NCBI GenBank assembly: GCA_021793115.1 | Contig: JAJYTJ010000006.1 | Span: forward strand, 1-48,085 | From: Actinomycetes bacterium | GTDB taxonomy: Bacteria > Actinomycetota > Actinomycetes > Actinomycetales > Cellulomonadaceae | Direction of reading: 5' to 3' | Length of the DNA: 48,085 bases | Part shown: positions 1 to 8,962 of the stretch, piece by piece | Layout of the letters: each line of letters begins with the position of its first letter | Numbering within the stretch: position 1 is the first letter of the stretch | The notes under the pieces: model-generated | Told to the model about the DNA's origin: nothing | What the model saw: only the letters and a program-made list of their open reading frames with translations | Database searches by the model: none | Made by a program: the position numbers and the translations under genes

Positions 1-181
1 CGCCCTCGACCCCGACCACGGTGGCGAGCATGCCGGAGTGCGTCATCACCTCGTCGCCGGGCTTGAGGTTGTTCCGGAACTCCTGCGCCTTCTGCTGCTG
101 CTGCCGGGAGCGCCGCGACATGAACCACATGGCGCCGAGCAGCACGATGAGGAGGACCCAGATGATGGTGTTGCTGCCCAT
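1..181 (-). CDS. yajC: YajC, preprotein translocase accessory subunit (partial)
   Basis: The gene begins at ATG 181-179 and runs off the left edge, so only the first 60 residues are visible. They show a short exported N-terminus, a single membrane helix (residues about 5-18, rich in I/V/L), then a basic SRRSRQQQQKAQEF stretch and the NLKPGDEVMT...GM motif typical of YajC. In bacteria YajC associates with SecDF and SecYEG at the membrane. It follows ruvB on the same strand, and secD/secF would be expected beyond the window edge. The position after ruvB matches the ruvCAB-yajC-secDF order of actinobacteria. Confidence 0.9.
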   Translation of the reverse strand, partial: MGSNTIIWVLLIVLLGAMWFMSRRSRQQQQKAQEFRNNLKPGDEVMTHSGMLATVVGVEG

Positions 182-285
182 GGCGAGGTGGTGTCTCCTG
201 ACGTGTCGAAGTGCCCGACGCAGTCTAGGCGTACGGATCGGTCGCTCCAACGCGCGAGGTCCCTGGTCGGTTCCGCGCCGAGGTG

Positions 286-1359
286 TCAGCCGAACAGCAG
301 GTCCTGCGCCGCGGGGGGCACGAGGCCGAGGTGCGTCCACGCCGGCGGCAGCGCGACGCGCCCCCGCGGCGTGCGTCCGACCAACCCCTCACGCACCAGG
401 AACGGCTCGGCGACGGTCTCCACGGTCTCCGGCTCCTCGCCGACCGCCACGGCCAACGTCGTCAGGCCCACCGGGCCACCGCCGAACCGCGTGCAGAGCG
501 CCTGGAGCACCGCACGGTCCAGCCGGTCCAGGCCGCGGGCGTCCACCTCGAAGACCTCCAGCGCCCGGCGTGCGGCGTCGAGGTCGAGCCGTCCGTCGCC
601 CTTCACCTCGGCCCAGTCGCGGACGCGGCGCAGCAGCCGGTTGGCGATCCGTGGGGTGCCCCGCGAACGGGAGGCGATCTCGGCCGCCGCGGTGGCCGCC
701 AGCTCCACCCCCAGCAGCCCGGCGGAGCGCACCAGCACCCGCTCCAGCTCGTCGGACGCGTAGAAGTCCAGGTGGCCGGTGAAGCCGAACCGGTCCCGCA
801 ACGGGGCCGGCAGCAGACCGGCTCGCGTCGTGGCACCCACCACCGTGAACGGCGGCAAGGTGAGCGGGATGGCGCTGGCCCCGGCACCCTTGCCGACGAC
901 CACGTCGACCCGGAAGTCCTCCATCGCCACGTACAGCAGCTCCTCGGCGGGCCGCGCGAGCCGGTGGATCTCGTCCAGGAAGAGCACCTCGCCCTCCTCC
1001 AGGGAGGACAGCACCGCCGCGAGGTCGCCGGCGTGCTGGATCGCCGGACCGCTCGTGACGCGCAACGACGTGCCCAGCTCCGCCGCGATGATCATCGCGA
1101 GCGTCGTCTTGCCCAGACCCGGCGGACCGGACAGCAGCACGTGGTCGGGGGGCCGGTGGCGCGCCGCGGCGGCCTGCAGCACGAGCGACAGCTGCTCCCG
1201 CACCACGCGCTGCCCGACGAACTCGGCCAGACGACGAGGACGCAGCGCGGCCTCGGCCGCGCGCTCGAGATCGTCCGCCGACGACCGCACCAGGCTCTCG
1301 GGCTCGAGGCGTTCCGTCTCCACCGGGTCGTCGTCGACGAACTCAGGCACGGGCACCAC
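286..1359 (-). CDS. ruvB: Holliday junction branch-migration ATPase RuvB
   Basis: A 357-residue AAA+ ATPase of full family length. It drives branch migration of Holliday junctions as hexameric rings flanking a RuvA tetramer. Walker A is GPPGLGKTT (about residues 78-86) and Walker B is LFLDEIHR. Sensor residues lie in [20 protein letters not shown], and the C-terminal winged helix is present. The GTG start at 1359 overlaps the ruvA stop by 17 bases; other GTG codons at 1356 and 1350 are possible, so the exact start is uncertain. It is the last ruv gene of the ruvC-ruvA-ruvB series, followed by yajC. Confidence 0.97.
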   Translation of the reverse strand: MVPVPEFVDDDPVETERLEPESLVRSSADDLERAAEAALRPRRLAEFVGQRVVREQLSLVLQAAAARHRPPDHVLLSGPPGLGKTTLAMIIAAELGTSLRVTSGPAIQHAGDLAAVLSSLEEGEVLFLDEIHRLARPAEELLYVAMEDFRVDVVVGKGAGASAIPLTLPPFTVVGATTRAGLLPAPLRDRFGFTGHLDFYASDELERVLVRSAGLLGVELAATAAAEIASRSRGTPRIANRLLRRVRDWAEVKGDGRLDLDAARRALEVFEVDARGLDRLDRAVLQALCTRFGGGPVGLTTLAVAVGEEPETVETVAEPFLVREGLVGRTPRGRVALPPAWTHLGLVPPAAQDLLFG

Positions 1360-1957
1360 CCAGCGTGCGCAGCGCCGCGCGCAGGAGGCCGGCCACCTCG
1401 TCGGCCCCCACCGCGTCGGTGCTGCCCTCCAGGACGGTCGTCACGGCGTCCTGCGCGGTCTTCACCTGCCAGCCGAGCCCGACGAGTGCCTCCACCACCT
1501 GGTCACGATGGTCGCCGGAGCGCGCCGGCGGCGTGGTGGTCCCCGGGGTGGCGGCCGGCGCGCCGAGCCGGTCACCCAGCTCCAGGACGATCCGCTGGGC
1601 ACCCTTGCGTCCGATGCCGGGAACACGCTGCAGGGCGCCGTAGTCCTCGTCCGCCACCGCGCGGCGCAACCCGTCCGGGCTGTGCACCGCGAGCATCGCC
1701 AGCGCCAGTCGCGGACCGACGCCGCTGACCGTCTGGACGACCTCGAACACCTCACGCTCGTCCGCGTCCGTGAAGCCGTAGAGCGTCAGGGAGTCCTCGC
1801 GCACGACGAGCGACGTGTGCAGCGTGGCACGAGCCCCCGGTCGCAACCCTGCCAGCGTCGCGGGCGTGGCCTGCACGAGCATGCCGACTCCGCCGACCTC
1901 GACGACGGCGGCATCGAGCCGCACGCTGAGCACCGTCCCGGTCACGGACGCGATCAC
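1343..1957 (-). CDS. ruvA: Holliday junction DNA-binding protein RuvA
   Basis: The protein has 204 residues. I chose GTG at 1957 because the protein then begins [12 protein letters not shown], the usual RuvA N-terminus; the open frame extends further upstream without homology. The OB-fold N-domain is followed by helix-hairpin-helix segments ([13 protein letters not shown] and [12 protein letters not shown]) and a C-terminal three-helix RuvB-binding domain ([11 protein letters not shown]). It binds four-way junctions and recruits RuvB. It lies 148 bp after ruvC, a gap that holds an 18-bp inverted repeat which may be an operator. The 3' end overlaps ruvB. Confidence 0.96.
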   Translation of the reverse strand: MIASVTGTVLSVRLDAAVVEVGGVGMLVQATPATLAGLRPGARATLHTSLVVREDSLTLYGFTDADEREVFEVVQTVSGVGPRLALAMLAVHSPDGLRRAVADEDYGALQRVPGIGRKGAQRIVLELGDRLGAPAATPGTTTPPARSGDHRDQVVEALVGLGWQVKTAQDAVTTVLEGSTDAVGADEVAGLLRAALRTLGGARA

Positions 1958-1987
1958 AGGACCCACCCGAACGTCATGCGCGGCATG

Positions 1988-2005
1988 TTCGCACACCTGT
2001 ACGAA
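1988..2005. promoter_or_regulatory. 18-bp inverted repeat upstream of ruvA
   Basis: Read on the minus strand this is TTCGTACA-GG-TGTGCGAA, 8-bp arms with one mismatch. It sits about 30 bp before the ruvA start inside the ruvC-ruvA gap. The right arm runs into CGAACAT, which equals one half of the actinobacterial LexA box (CGAAC-N4-GTTCG), but the second LexA half-site is not at the right distance. It could be an operator for a DNA-damage regulator or a hairpin. The function is inferred only from position and symmetry. Confidence 0.35.
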
Positions 2006-2105
2006 GGTTGTCCCCCCCGACACGCCGCGGTCCCCTCGGTCCAGCGCTCGGCCGCGCCGGGGCCGGCAGGCGGTGCGCCGTGGCGAACACCCCGCTCCGA
2101 TGTGG

Positions 2106-2669
2106 TCATGCCCGGCGGGCGGCCTGCTCCGCGGCGGCCCACGCCCGCTGCGCAGCCGTGAGCGCCCCCGGTGGCCGTTGCGGTGCGCTGACCGCTCCCT
2201 GCGGGCGCCACAGGTGGCAGATCGCCAAGGCGAGGGCGTCGGCGGCATCCGCCGGCTGGGGCCGCTCGGCGAGCCCGAGCAGTCGCGCCACCATCGTCTG
2301 CACCTGCGCCTTGTCGGCGCGGCCGCTGCCGGTCACCGCCGCCTTGACCTCCGACGGCGTGTGCATCGCGACGGGGATGCGCCGCCGTGCCGCCGCGACC
2401 AGGGCCAGTCCCGCGACCTGCGCGGTGCCCGTCACCGTGCGGACGTTGTGCTGCGCGAACACGCGCTCGATCGCCACGGTGTCGGGGGCGTGCTCCTCGA
2501 GCGCCGCCTCGATGCGACGCTCGATCGCCAGCAGCCGTTGGTCCACGTCGGCGTCCGCGGCCGAACGGGCGACGTCGAACCAGACGACCTGCAGCCGGTG
2601 GCCCGGCAGCGCGTCGACGACACCGAGCCCGCACCGGGTCAGGCCGGGGTCGACACCGAGGACGCGCAC
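2106..2669 (-). CDS. ruvC: Holliday junction resolvase RuvC
   Basis: The protein has 187 residues from GTG 2669, which gives the canonical start [14 protein letters not shown]; 13 more residues are open upstream but are not RuvC-like. The first catalytic Asp is in VLGVDPG, Glu is in VAIERVFA, and the C-terminal acidic pair is in [14 protein letters not shown]. RuvC is an RNase H-fold endonuclease that cuts junctions symmetrically in the RuvABC complex. It lies downstream of yebC on the same strand. The C-terminal 25 residues are Ala/Gln/Pro-rich and probably disordered. Confidence 0.96.
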   Translation of the reverse strand: MRVLGVDPGLTRCGLGVVDALPGHRLQVVWFDVARSAADADVDQRLLAIERRIEAALEEHAPDTVAIERVFAQHNVRTVTGTAQVAGLALVAAARRRIPVAMHTPSEVKAAVTGSGRADKAQVQTMVARLLGLAERPQPADAADALALAICHLWRPQGAVSAPQRPPGALTAAQRAWAAAEQAARRA

Positions 2670-2748
2670 GGCCTCAGTCTCCCCGCACGGTCGCCGGTCG
2701 CGCGGCACGCCCGCACGGCACCGGCGTGTCCGCTCCCCCGCGGAGGAC

Positions 2749-3507
2749 TCAGTCCTCCTCCTCCAGCTGCGCCATGACCTCGTCGGACGCGTCGAAGTTC
2801 GTGAACACGTTCTGGACGTCGTCGGAGTCCTCGAGCGCGTCGATGAGCCGCAGGATCTTGCGCGCCCCGTCGAGGTCGACCTCGATCTGCGTCGCCGGGT
2901 AGAACACCACGTCCGCCGAGTCGTACTCGATGCCGGCCTCCTGGAGCGCCTTGCGCACCGGCACCAGGTCGGTCGCCTCGGTGAGCACCTCGAACGAGTC
3001 GCCCTCGTCGGTCACCTCCTCGGCGCCGGCCTCCAGCACCGCCTCCATGACGGCGTCCTCGTCGGTCCCCTCCTTGGGCACGACGATGACACCCTTGCGG
3101 GAGAACAGGTACGAGACGGAGCCCGGGTCGGCCATCGAGCCGCCGTTGCGGGTGAACGCGACCCGCACGTCCGAGGCGGCACGGTTGCGGTTGTCCGTCA
3201 GGCACTCAACCAGCACGGCGATGCCCCCGGAGCCGTAGCCCTCGTACATGATCGTCTGGTAGTCGGCGCCGCCGGCCTCCTGGCCGGAGCCGCGCTTGAC
3301 CGCGCGGTCGATGTTCTCGTTCGGGACCGAGGTCTTCTTCGCCTTCTGGATGGCGTCGAACAGCGTCGGGTTGCCGGCGGGGTCACCGCCGCCCGTCCGG
3401 GCGGCCACCTCGATGTTCTTGATGAGCTTGGCGAACAGCTTGCCGCGCTTGGCGTCGATCGCCGCCTTCTTGTGCTTGGTGGTGGCCCACTTGGAGTGAC
3501 CCGACAT
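2749..3507 (-). CDS. YebC/PmpR family protein
   Basis: A 252-residue protein of normal family length, starting [23 protein letters not shown], the highly conserved YebC N-terminus, and ending in an acidic tail. Other family marks are [21 protein letters not shown] and a [11 protein letters not shown] segment. Members act as transcriptional regulators or ribosome-associated factors for polyproline translation; the role here cannot be decided from sequence. It follows pdxT with only 6 bp between the pdxT stop and the yebC start and precedes ruvC, the standard actinobacterial order. Confidence 0.95.
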   Translation of the reverse strand: MSGHSKWATTKHKKAAIDAKRGKLFAKLIKNIEVAARTGGGDPAGNPTLFDAIQKAKKTSVPNENIDRAVKRGSGQEAGGADYQTIMYEGYGSGGIAVLVECLTDNRNRAASDVRVAFTRNGGSMADPGSVSYLFSRKGVIVVPKEGTDEDAVMEAVLEAGAEEVTDEGDSFEVLTEATDLVPVRKALQEAGIEYDSADVVFYPATQIEVDLDGARKILRLIDALEDSDDVQNVFTNFDASDEVMAQLEEED

Positions 3508-3513
3508 GCCCCG

Positions 3514-4179
3514 CTACTCCTCGGTCTCTGGTGACCCGTGGTGCTCGCGTGCCGGTCGGCTCTCTCGGCCGTTCCCCAGGCTTTCGCGCACGATGTCGAC
3601 GAACAGACGGTGCACCCGCGTGTCGCCGGTGACCTCCGGATGGAAGGACGTGACGAGCAACGGCCCCTGACGCACCGCCACGATCCTACCGGCGGCGCCC
3701 CCCTCCTCCACGCGGGCGAGCACCTGCGCCGCCGGGCCGACCGACTCGACCCACGGCGCACGGATGAAGACGGCGTGCACGGTGCCCTCGATGCCGGTGA
3801 TGGCGAGGTCCGTCTCGAACGAGTCGACCTGGCGGCCGAACGCGTTGCGGCGCACGGTGACGTCGAGCCCGCCGAGCGTGCGCTGACCCTCGATGCCCCC
3901 GATCAGGCGGTCCGCGAGCAGGATCATCCCGGCGCACGAACCGTAGGCCGGCATCCCCGAGCGCAGTCGCTCCCGCACCGGCTCGAACAGCTCGAACGCC
4001 CGCAGCAGCTTGTCGATCGTCGTCGACTCCCCGCCGGGGATGACGAGCGCGTCGACGGCCTCCAGCTCGGCGGCCCGGCGGACCCCGACGGCGTCGGCGC
4101 CGACCTCGCGCAGGGCGGCGACGTGCTCGCGGACGTCACCCTGCAGGGCCAGGACACCGACGGTCGGAGTGGTCGTCAC
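3514..4179 (-). CDS. pdxT: PLP synthase glutaminase subunit PdxT
   Basis: The protein has 221 residues starting at GTG 4179 ([19 protein letters not shown]). It is a class I glutamine amidotransferase: IPGGESTT binds glutamine, the catalytic Cys lies in [11 protein letters not shown], and the His/Glu pair is in SFHPEVTGD. It releases ammonia from glutamine and channels it to PdxS to make pyridoxal 5'-phosphate. The partner pdxS is 3.1 kb upstream on the same strand rather than adjacent. A TAGGAT -10 hexamer lies 8 nt before the GTG with no Shine-Dalgarno, so the mRNA is probably leaderless. The promoter lies back to back with that of kynureninase. Confidence 0.95.
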   Translation of the reverse strand: MTTTPTVGVLALQGDVREHVAALREVGADAVGVRRAAELEAVDALVIPGGESTTIDKLLRAFELFEPVRERLRSGMPAYGSCAGMILLADRLIGGIEGQRTLGGLDVTVRRNAFGRQVDSFETDLAITGIEGTVHAVFIRAPWVESVGPAAQVLARVEEGGAAGRIVAVRQGPLLVTSFHPEVTGDTRVHRLFVDIVRESLGNGRESRPAREHHGSPETEE

Positions 4180-4187
4180 GTCGCCCG

Positions 4188-4212
4188 ATCCTAGGTGGCG
4201 CGCGGATACGCT
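4188..4212. promoter_or_regulatory. Compact divergent leaderless promoters, pdxT and kynU
   Basis: Two -10-like hexamers face away from each other in the 39-bp gap between start codons. TAGGAT (minus strand, 4188-4193) is 8 nt before the pdxT GTG. TACGCT (plus strand, 4207-4212) is 6 nt before the kynU ATG at 4219. Neither gene has a Shine-Dalgarno sequence. Each promoter's -35 region must overlap the other's -10 or coding start. Confidence 0.5.
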
Positions 4213-4218
4213 CCGGCG

Positions 4219-5490
4219 ATGGCCCCGCATCCTGGCCGGTCCGCCCGCCCGAGTCTCGCCTCCGACGCCGCCCGGCTCGACGACGCGCACGCCGCGAGCG
4301 ACCTGCGCGACCGCTTCCTGCTCCCGCCCGGCGTCGTCTACCTCGACGGCAACTCCCTCGGCGCGCTGCCCGCGGCCGTGCCGCAGGCGCTGGAGCGGGT
4401 GGTGCGCGACGAGTGGGGTCGCGGCCTGGTCTCGTCGTGGAACGCCGCCGACTGGTGGCACGCCCCCACCCGGGTCGGCGACGTCGTCGGGCGCCTCGTC
4501 GGCGCGGCGCCCGGGCAGGTCGTCGTGGGCGACACCACGACGCTCCGGCTGTACCAGGCGCTGCGCGCGGCGGCCGCGATGCGGCTCGCCGCACGCGTCC
4601 TCGTGACCGATCCGGCCTCCTTCCCGACCGACCTGTACGTGGCGCAGGCCGTGGCGGGCGAGGTCGGGTGGCGCGTCGAGATGGCCGACCCGGACGTGAT
4701 CCCCGCGCTCCTGGGGCGCCTCGCCGCCGCCGGCGAGCGGGTGGCGGCGCTGGCGTTCTCCCACGTCGACTACCGCACCGGGCGGCTGTGGGACCTTCCG
4801 GCGCTCGTCGCCGCGGCGCACCGTGCCGGGGCGCTCGCGATCGTCGACCTGTGCCACTCGGCGGGCGCGGTGCCGACCGGGCTGGACGAGGCCGGCGTGG
4901 ACCTGGCGGTCGGGTGCACGTACAAGTACCTCAACGGCGGGCCGGGCTCGCCCGCCTACCTCTACGTGGCGGCGCGCCACCAGGCGGCGTTCGTCAACCC
5001 GGTCCCCGGGTGGCAGGGCCACGCCCACCCGTTCGCGATGAGCGGCACGTACGAGCCGGCGGACGGCATCGCCCGCGCTCGCACCGGCACGGCGCCGATG
5101 CTGTCGCTGCTGGCGCTGGAGGCGGCGCTGACCGCGTTCGACGGCGTGGACATCGGCGTCGTCCGCGCGCGGTCGCTGTCGCTCACGCGCTTCCTGCGCC
5201 GCTGCCTCGAGACGCTCGTGCCGGGCGTGGACGTGGTGTCACCGGTCGACGACGCGCGTCGCGGCTCCCAGGTGTGCGTGCGCGACGAGCACGCCTACGG
5301 GATGGTCCAGGCGCTCATCGCCAGGGGTGTCGTCGGGGACTTCCGTGCGCCCGACGTGGTCCGGCTGGGGGTGGCGGCGCCGTACCTCACGCACGCCGAC
5401 ATGCTGACCGCGGCCGTCGCCTACGCCGACGTGGTGGCGGCCGGCGAGCACCTCGACGGGCGGTTCGCGCTGCGGTCGACGGTCACCTGA
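4219..5490 (+). CDS. kynU: Kynureninase
   Basis: The protein has 423 residues from ATG 4219, chosen over the in-frame start at 4195 because a TACGCT hexamer stands 6 nt before it. It is a fold-type I PLP enzyme that cleaves kynurenine to anthranilate and alanine. Marks are [12 protein letters not shown] near the N-terminus, the aspartate in [13 protein letters not shown], the PLP-lysine segment [15 protein letters not shown], and [10 protein letters not shown]. No kynA or kynB neighbours are visible, so the rest of the tryptophan-kynurenine route must be elsewhere. It is inserted, in opposite orientation, between pdxT and the aminotransferase of the conserved minus-strand series. Confidence 0.93.
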   Translation: MAPHPGRSARPSLASDAARLDDAHAASDLRDRFLLPPGVVYLDGNSLGALPAAVPQALERVVRDEWGRGLVSSWNAADWWHAPTRVGDVVGRLVGAAPGQVVVGDTTTLRLYQALRAAAAMRLAARVLVTDPASFPTDLYVAQAVAGEVGWRVEMADPDVIPALLGRLAAAGERVAALAFSHVDYRTGRLWDLPALVAAAHRAGALAIVDLCHSAGAVPTGLDEAGVDLAVGCTYKYLNGGPGSPAYLYVAARHQAAFVNPVPGWQGHAHPFAMSGTYEPADGIARARTGTAPMLSLLALEAALTAFDGVDIGVVRARSLSLTRFLRRCLETLVPGVDVVSPVDDARRGSQVCVRDEHAYGMVQALIARGVVGDFRAPDVVRLGVAAPYLTHADMLTAAVAYADVVAAGEHLDGRFALRSTVT

Positions 5491-5529
5491 CGACGGGTCG
5501 TCCGCTCGCGGGCCCGCCCGACGGCCGGC

Positions 5530-6711
5530 TCAGCCGCTCAGGGCCGCCGCCCGGGCCCCGTGGGCGGCGGCGACCTCGTCGGCGAGCCGGGCGAGGCCCT
5601 CGAGCAGGACGGGACGCGCGGACGCCAGGCTGACCCGCACCCGACCGGCGGCCTGCGCACCGAAGGTCGAGCCGGGCGCGACGGCGACGTGCCGGCGCGC
5701 GAGCAGCCGCTCGGCGAACCCGTCGGTGTCCTCGTCCTGGACGTCGACCAGCAGGTAGAAGGCGCCCTCCGGTCGGGTGAACCCGATGCCGCGCGCGGCG
5801 AGCAGCCCGGTCGCGGCGTCACGGCGCTCGCGGTACGAGGCGACGGCGGCAGCCACCGACTCCTGCGGCCCGGTCAGCGCGGCCAGCGCGCCGATCTGGC
5901 CGACGGTCGACGGGCACGCGACCAGCGCCTCGGACAGGTGCCCGAGCACCTCGAGCAGGCCGCGGTCCGCCGTGGCGACCCAGCCGATCCGCCACCCCGT
6001 CATTGCGTACGTCTTCGACACGCTGCCGAGCACGACGACCCGCCCGTCGGTGTCGAACGCGGCCGGCGACACGAACGGCACGCCGAACGTGATCGCCTCG
6101 TAGCACTCGTCGGACAGCAGCCACAGGTCGTGCCGCCGCGCGATCTCGACGAGCTGCGCCAGGACCTCCGCGGGGTAGACCGCGCCGGTCGGGTTGTCCG
6201 GCGAGCAGACCAGCAGTGCCCGGGTGCGTGGCGTGATCGCCGCCTCGACCTCGGCCGCGACCGGGACGAAGCCGCGCTCGGGACGGGTGGGATAGGTCCG
6301 GACGACCGCGCCGGCCGCGGTGGCCGCCATCGCCCAGTTGGGGAACGCAGGATCGGGCAGCAGCACCTCGTCGCCGGGGCCGAGCAGCGCCTGGAACGTC
6401 ATCGCCAGGCCGTGCATCGCACCATGCGTCACGACGACGTCGTCCGGCTCGGTCCGGCGCCCGCAGCGCGCCGTGACGCGCTCGGCGATCGCCGTCCGCA
6501 GCGCCGGCAGGCCGGTGCTGGAGGTGTACCCGGTGCGCCCTTCGCGTCCGGCGGCCGCGGCGGCCTCGACGACGTGCGCCCCCACCGGCTGGTCCGGCTC
6601 GCCGATCTCCAGATGGATCGCCTCGGGATCGCGCAGTGCGAGGTCCATGAGCGTGCGGATGCCGCTGCGCGGCACGCGCAGGGCGGGAGAGGTGGGGGCA
6701 GGGATCGGCAC
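5530..6711 (-). CDS. PLP-dependent class I/II aminotransferase
   Basis: A 393-residue aspartate aminotransferase-superfamily protein starting at GTG 6711. It has the substrate loop EIGEPDQP, the conserved NPTGAVYP, DECYEAI, and the PLP lysine in SVSKTYAMTGWRIGW. The specific substrate cannot be read from sequence; aspartate, alanine or aromatic amino acids are all possible. A TAACAT hexamer 8 nt before the GTG and no Shine-Dalgarno suggest a leaderless message. It converges with kynU (39 bp between stops) and lies 48 bp downstream of the NUDIX gene, so it may also be read through from upstream. Confidence 0.88.
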   Translation of the reverse strand: MPIPAPTSPALRVPRSGIRTLMDLALRDPEAIHLEIGEPDQPVGAHVVEAAAAAGREGRTGYTSSTGLPALRTAIAERVTARCGRRTEPDDVVVTHGAMHGLAMTFQALLGPGDEVLLPDPAFPNWAMAATAAGAVVRTYPTRPERGFVPVAAEVEAAITPRTRALLVCSPDNPTGAVYPAEVLAQLVEIARRHDLWLLSDECYEAITFGVPFVSPAAFDTDGRVVVLGSVSKTYAMTGWRIGWVATADRGLLEVLGHLSEALVACPSTVGQIGALAALTGPQESVAAAVASYRERRDAATGLLAARGIGFTRPEGAFYLLVDVQDEDTDGFAERLLARRHVAVAPGSTFGAQAAGRVRVSLASARPVLLEGLARLADEVAAAHGARAAALSG

Positions 6712-6759
6712 GGAGCCGGATGTTACCGGTCGGTACGGTCTGCTCCGCGGGGGTGTCCG

Positions 6760-7299
6760 TCAGGTCTCGCGTGCCAGCCCGAGGTGCCGGGTCACCCCGT
6801 CCCACCCGGGCAGCACCGCACGCACCAGGTCCGGAAGCTGCGCCGGGAACACCTCGACCTCCATGGTGTCGAGCGCATCCACCGGCCACCACCGCAGCTC
6901 GTCGAGCACGTCGGCCTCGACGTCCGTCCAGTCGTCGTAGGACAGCGGCGGCAGCGCCGCCGAGTCCACCCGCGCGACGAACAGCTCCTCGTCCTGGTGG
7001 CGCAGCGTGGCGAAGAAGTCGAAGATCGCCGAGCGCGTGTACACCGGGCCGACGAGCACATCCTCGGGCAGCGTGATACCGGTCTCCTCACGCAGCTCGC
7101 GGACCGCGGCCTGCCGGGCGGTCTCACCCGGCGCGATGCCGCCGCCGACGGTGAACCACCACGAGCGCTCCGGCTGGTCGGCGTCGTGGCCGCGCACGAG
7201 CAGCACGCGGTCCGCCTCGTCGAGCAGGATCACGCGCGCCGCGCGCCGGAACGGCAGCCCGTCCGGCCCGGGCACCCAGTCGGGTCCCAGCTCCGCCAC
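6760..7299 (-). CDS. NUDIX hydrolase
   Basis: A 179-residue protein with a complete Nudix box, GX5EX7REUXEEXGU, seen as GGIAPGETARQAAVRELREE followed by TGI (about residues 53-75). The family hydrolyses nucleoside diphosphates linked to other groups; the substrate is not evident. It starts 24 bp after the pdxS stop and is probably cotranscribed. In mycobacteria a membrane protein with a Nudix domain sits between pimA and pdxS. Here the membrane part (8312-8962) and the Nudix part are separate genes on either side of pdxS. Confidence 0.9.
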   Translation of the reverse strand: MAELGPDWVPGPDGLPFRRAARVILLDEADRVLLVRGHDADQPERSWWFTVGGGIAPGETARQAAVRELREETGITLPEDVLVGPVYTRSAIFDFFATLRHQDEELFVARVDSAALPPLSYDDWTDVEADVLDELRWWPVDALDTMEVEVFPAQLPDLVRAVLPGWDGVTRHLGLARET

Positions 7300-7323
7300 G
7301 TCAGCGCACGGCGAGCCGGCGGC

Positions 7324-8232
7324 TCACCAGCCGCGCTCCGCCAGACGGTGCGACACCGGCACGTCGTCGACGTTGATGCCGACCATCGCCTCGCCGAGCC
7401 CGCGCGACACCTTGGCGATGACGTCCGGGTCGTCGTAGAACGTCGTGGCCTTGACGATCGCCGCGGCGCGCTGCGCCGGGTTGCCGGACTTGAAGATGCC
7501 GGAGCCGACGAAGACGCCCTCCGCGCCGAGCTGCATCATCATCGCGGCGTCCGCCGGGGTGGCGATGCCGCCGGCCGTGAACAGCACCACCGGCAGCTTG
7601 CCGGCCGTGGCCACCTCGGCGACCAGCTCGTACGGCGCCTGCAGCTCCTTGGCCGCGAGGAACAGCTCGTCCTGCGGCAGCGACGTCAGGCGGCGGATCT
7701 CGTCGCGGATCTGACGCATGTGCGTGGTCGCGTTGGAGACGTCGCCGGTGCCGGCCTCGCCCTTGGAGCGGATCATCGCCGCACCCTCGCCGATGCGTCG
7801 CAGCGCCTCGCCCAGGTTCGTCGCGCCGCACACGAAGGGGACCGTGAAGGCCCACTTGTCGATGTGGTGGCTGTAGTCCGCCGGAGTGAGCACCTCGGAC
7901 TCGTCGACGTAGTCCACGCCGAGCGCCTGCAGCACCTGGGCCTCGACGAAGTGGCCGATGCGCGCCTTCGCCATGACCGGGATGGACACCGCCGCGATGA
8001 TCCCGTCGATGAGGTCGGGGTCGCTCATGCGGGCCACGCCGCCCTGGGCACGGATGTCGGCGGGGACGCGCTCCAGCGCCATGACGGCCACGGCACCGGC
8101 GTCCTCGGCGATCTTCGCCTGCTCCGGCGTGACGACGTCCATGATGACGCCGCCCTTGAGCATCTCGGCCATGCCGCGCTTCACCTTGGCGGTGCCGACG
8201 ACGCCGCCGATGGTCTCGTTCTCGCTGGTCAC
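7324..8232 (-). CDS. pdxS: PLP synthase lyase subunit PdxS
   Basis: A 302-residue (beta/alpha)8 barrel that builds pyridoxal 5'-phosphate from ribose 5-phosphate, glyceraldehyde 3-phosphate and ammonia from PdxT. Marks are [39 protein letters not shown], the lysine in [15 protein letters not shown], and [27 protein letters not shown]. The start is GTG 8232. A TAGCAT hexamer about 43 nt upstream (8275-8280) could be its own promoter. It is unusually separated from pdxT by the NUDIX, aminotransferase and kynureninase genes. Confidence 0.97.
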   Translation of the reverse strand: MTSENETIGGVVGTAKVKRGMAEMLKGGVIMDVVTPEQAKIAEDAGAVAVMALERVPADIRAQGGVARMSDPDLIDGIIAAVSIPVMAKARIGHFVEAQVLQALGVDYVDESEVLTPADYSHHIDKWAFTVPFVCGATNLGEALRRIGEGAAMIRSKGEAGTGDVSNATTHMRQIRDEIRRLTSLPQDELFLAAKELQAPYELVAEVATAGKLPVVLFTAGGIATPADAAMMMQLGAEGVFVGSGIFKSGNPAQRAAAIVKATTFYDDPDVIAKVSRGLGEAMVGINVDDVPVSHRLAERGW

Positions 8233-8274
8233 GTGTGCCTCGCAGACGAATTCAGAGGGGGATGTGCTCGTTCC

Positions 8275-8280
8275 ATGCTA
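8275..8280 (-). promoter_or_regulatory. Candidate -10 element of pdxS
   Basis: TAGCAT on the minus strand lies in the 79-bp gap between the upstream membrane-protein gene and pdxS. No convincing -35 is visible. The call rests on the match to the actinobacterial TANNNT pattern and the position. Confidence 0.35.
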
Positions 8281-8311
8281 GCCGCGGCCCCGCCACCGGG
8301 CCCCCGCCGTC

Positions 8312-8962
8312 TCAGCCGCGTGGCAGCACGTGACGAAGACCCGCCGGCCACTCGTCGTCGAGCTCGAACGTCACCGGCTCCGGCGCGCTGCCCGCGAGCC
8401 GGAGCAGCCGGACCAGCGGGGCACGCCGCGCGCTGCGCGTCAACGCGACGGCGTCGTTGTGGAAGCGGCGCGCGAGCTGCATCCGGTACCAGGCTGCCGA
8501 CAGGTCGTCCAGCAGCGCCCCGCCGGCCTCGTCCGTCACCATGAGCGCCACCTCGTGCGGATCCTCGAGCACCTCGTGCAGCGCCGCGGTGAGGTCGCTC
8601 TCCAGCTGGCTGCGGTCCAGGCCGTCGACGCTCGAACGGGACCGCACGGGCGGCGCGTTCTCGGCGAGGGCCCGCCGCAGCTCCCCCACGGCGCCGGCCG
8701 GTCCGGGGTCTCCCCCGGCCGCCAGCGCCGCCCAGGCCGCCTCGCCGACGACGACCGCGCTCGCCGGGTCGAGCACACCGCTGGTGGCGAGCTCGGCGGC
8801 GACGGTCGCGCGCCGGACGAGCTGCTGGTCGAGCACCGTCCGGGACGCGTCGACGCGCCGGTGCAGCCGGTCCAGCCGGCTCGCGTCCACCCACACGAAC
8901 CAGAGCACCACGGCCAGCACCACGCCGACGACGAGGACGACCTCGGCCCAGCTCCAGCTCAC
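8312..8962 (-). CDS. Single-pass membrane protein of the pimA-pdxS interval
   Basis: The protein has 216 residues from GTG 8962, overlapping the pimA stop by 4 bp (GTGA). The first 25 residues form one membrane helix (WAEVVLVVGVVLAVVLWFVWV). The rest is soluble and helical, with the LDRLHRRVDASRTVLDQQLVRRA pattern seen in LemA-like proteins and a C-terminal FHNDAV...RRAPLVRLLRLAGSAP segment. Its position equals the N-terminal membrane part of the mycobacterial gene between pimA and pdxS. The biochemical role is unknown; translational coupling suggests a link to envelope lipid synthesis. Confidence 0.75.
   Translation of the reverse strand: MSWSWAEVVLVVGVVLAVVLWFVWVDASRLDRLHRRVDASRTVLDQQLVRRATVAAELATSGVLDPASAVVVGEAAWAALAAGGDPGPAGAVGELRRALAENAPPVRSRSSVDGLDRSQLESDLTAALHEVLEDPHEVALMVTDEAGGALLDDLSAAWYRMQLARRFHNDAVALTRSARRAPLVRLLRLAGSAPEPVTFELDDEWPAGLRHVLPRG

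Noticed and set aside
1955..2105. Classical SOS box before ruvA
   Set aside because: A CGAAC half-site exists but the opposite GTTCG is 14 nt away instead of 4, so the motif is not a LexA box as defined.
5560..8544. 994-residue plus-strand open frame
   Set aside because: It runs antisense through the aminotransferase, NUDIX and pdxS genes, all of which have clear family motifs. The frame has no recognisable domains and the Arg/Gly/His-rich composition of a GC-skewed shadow.
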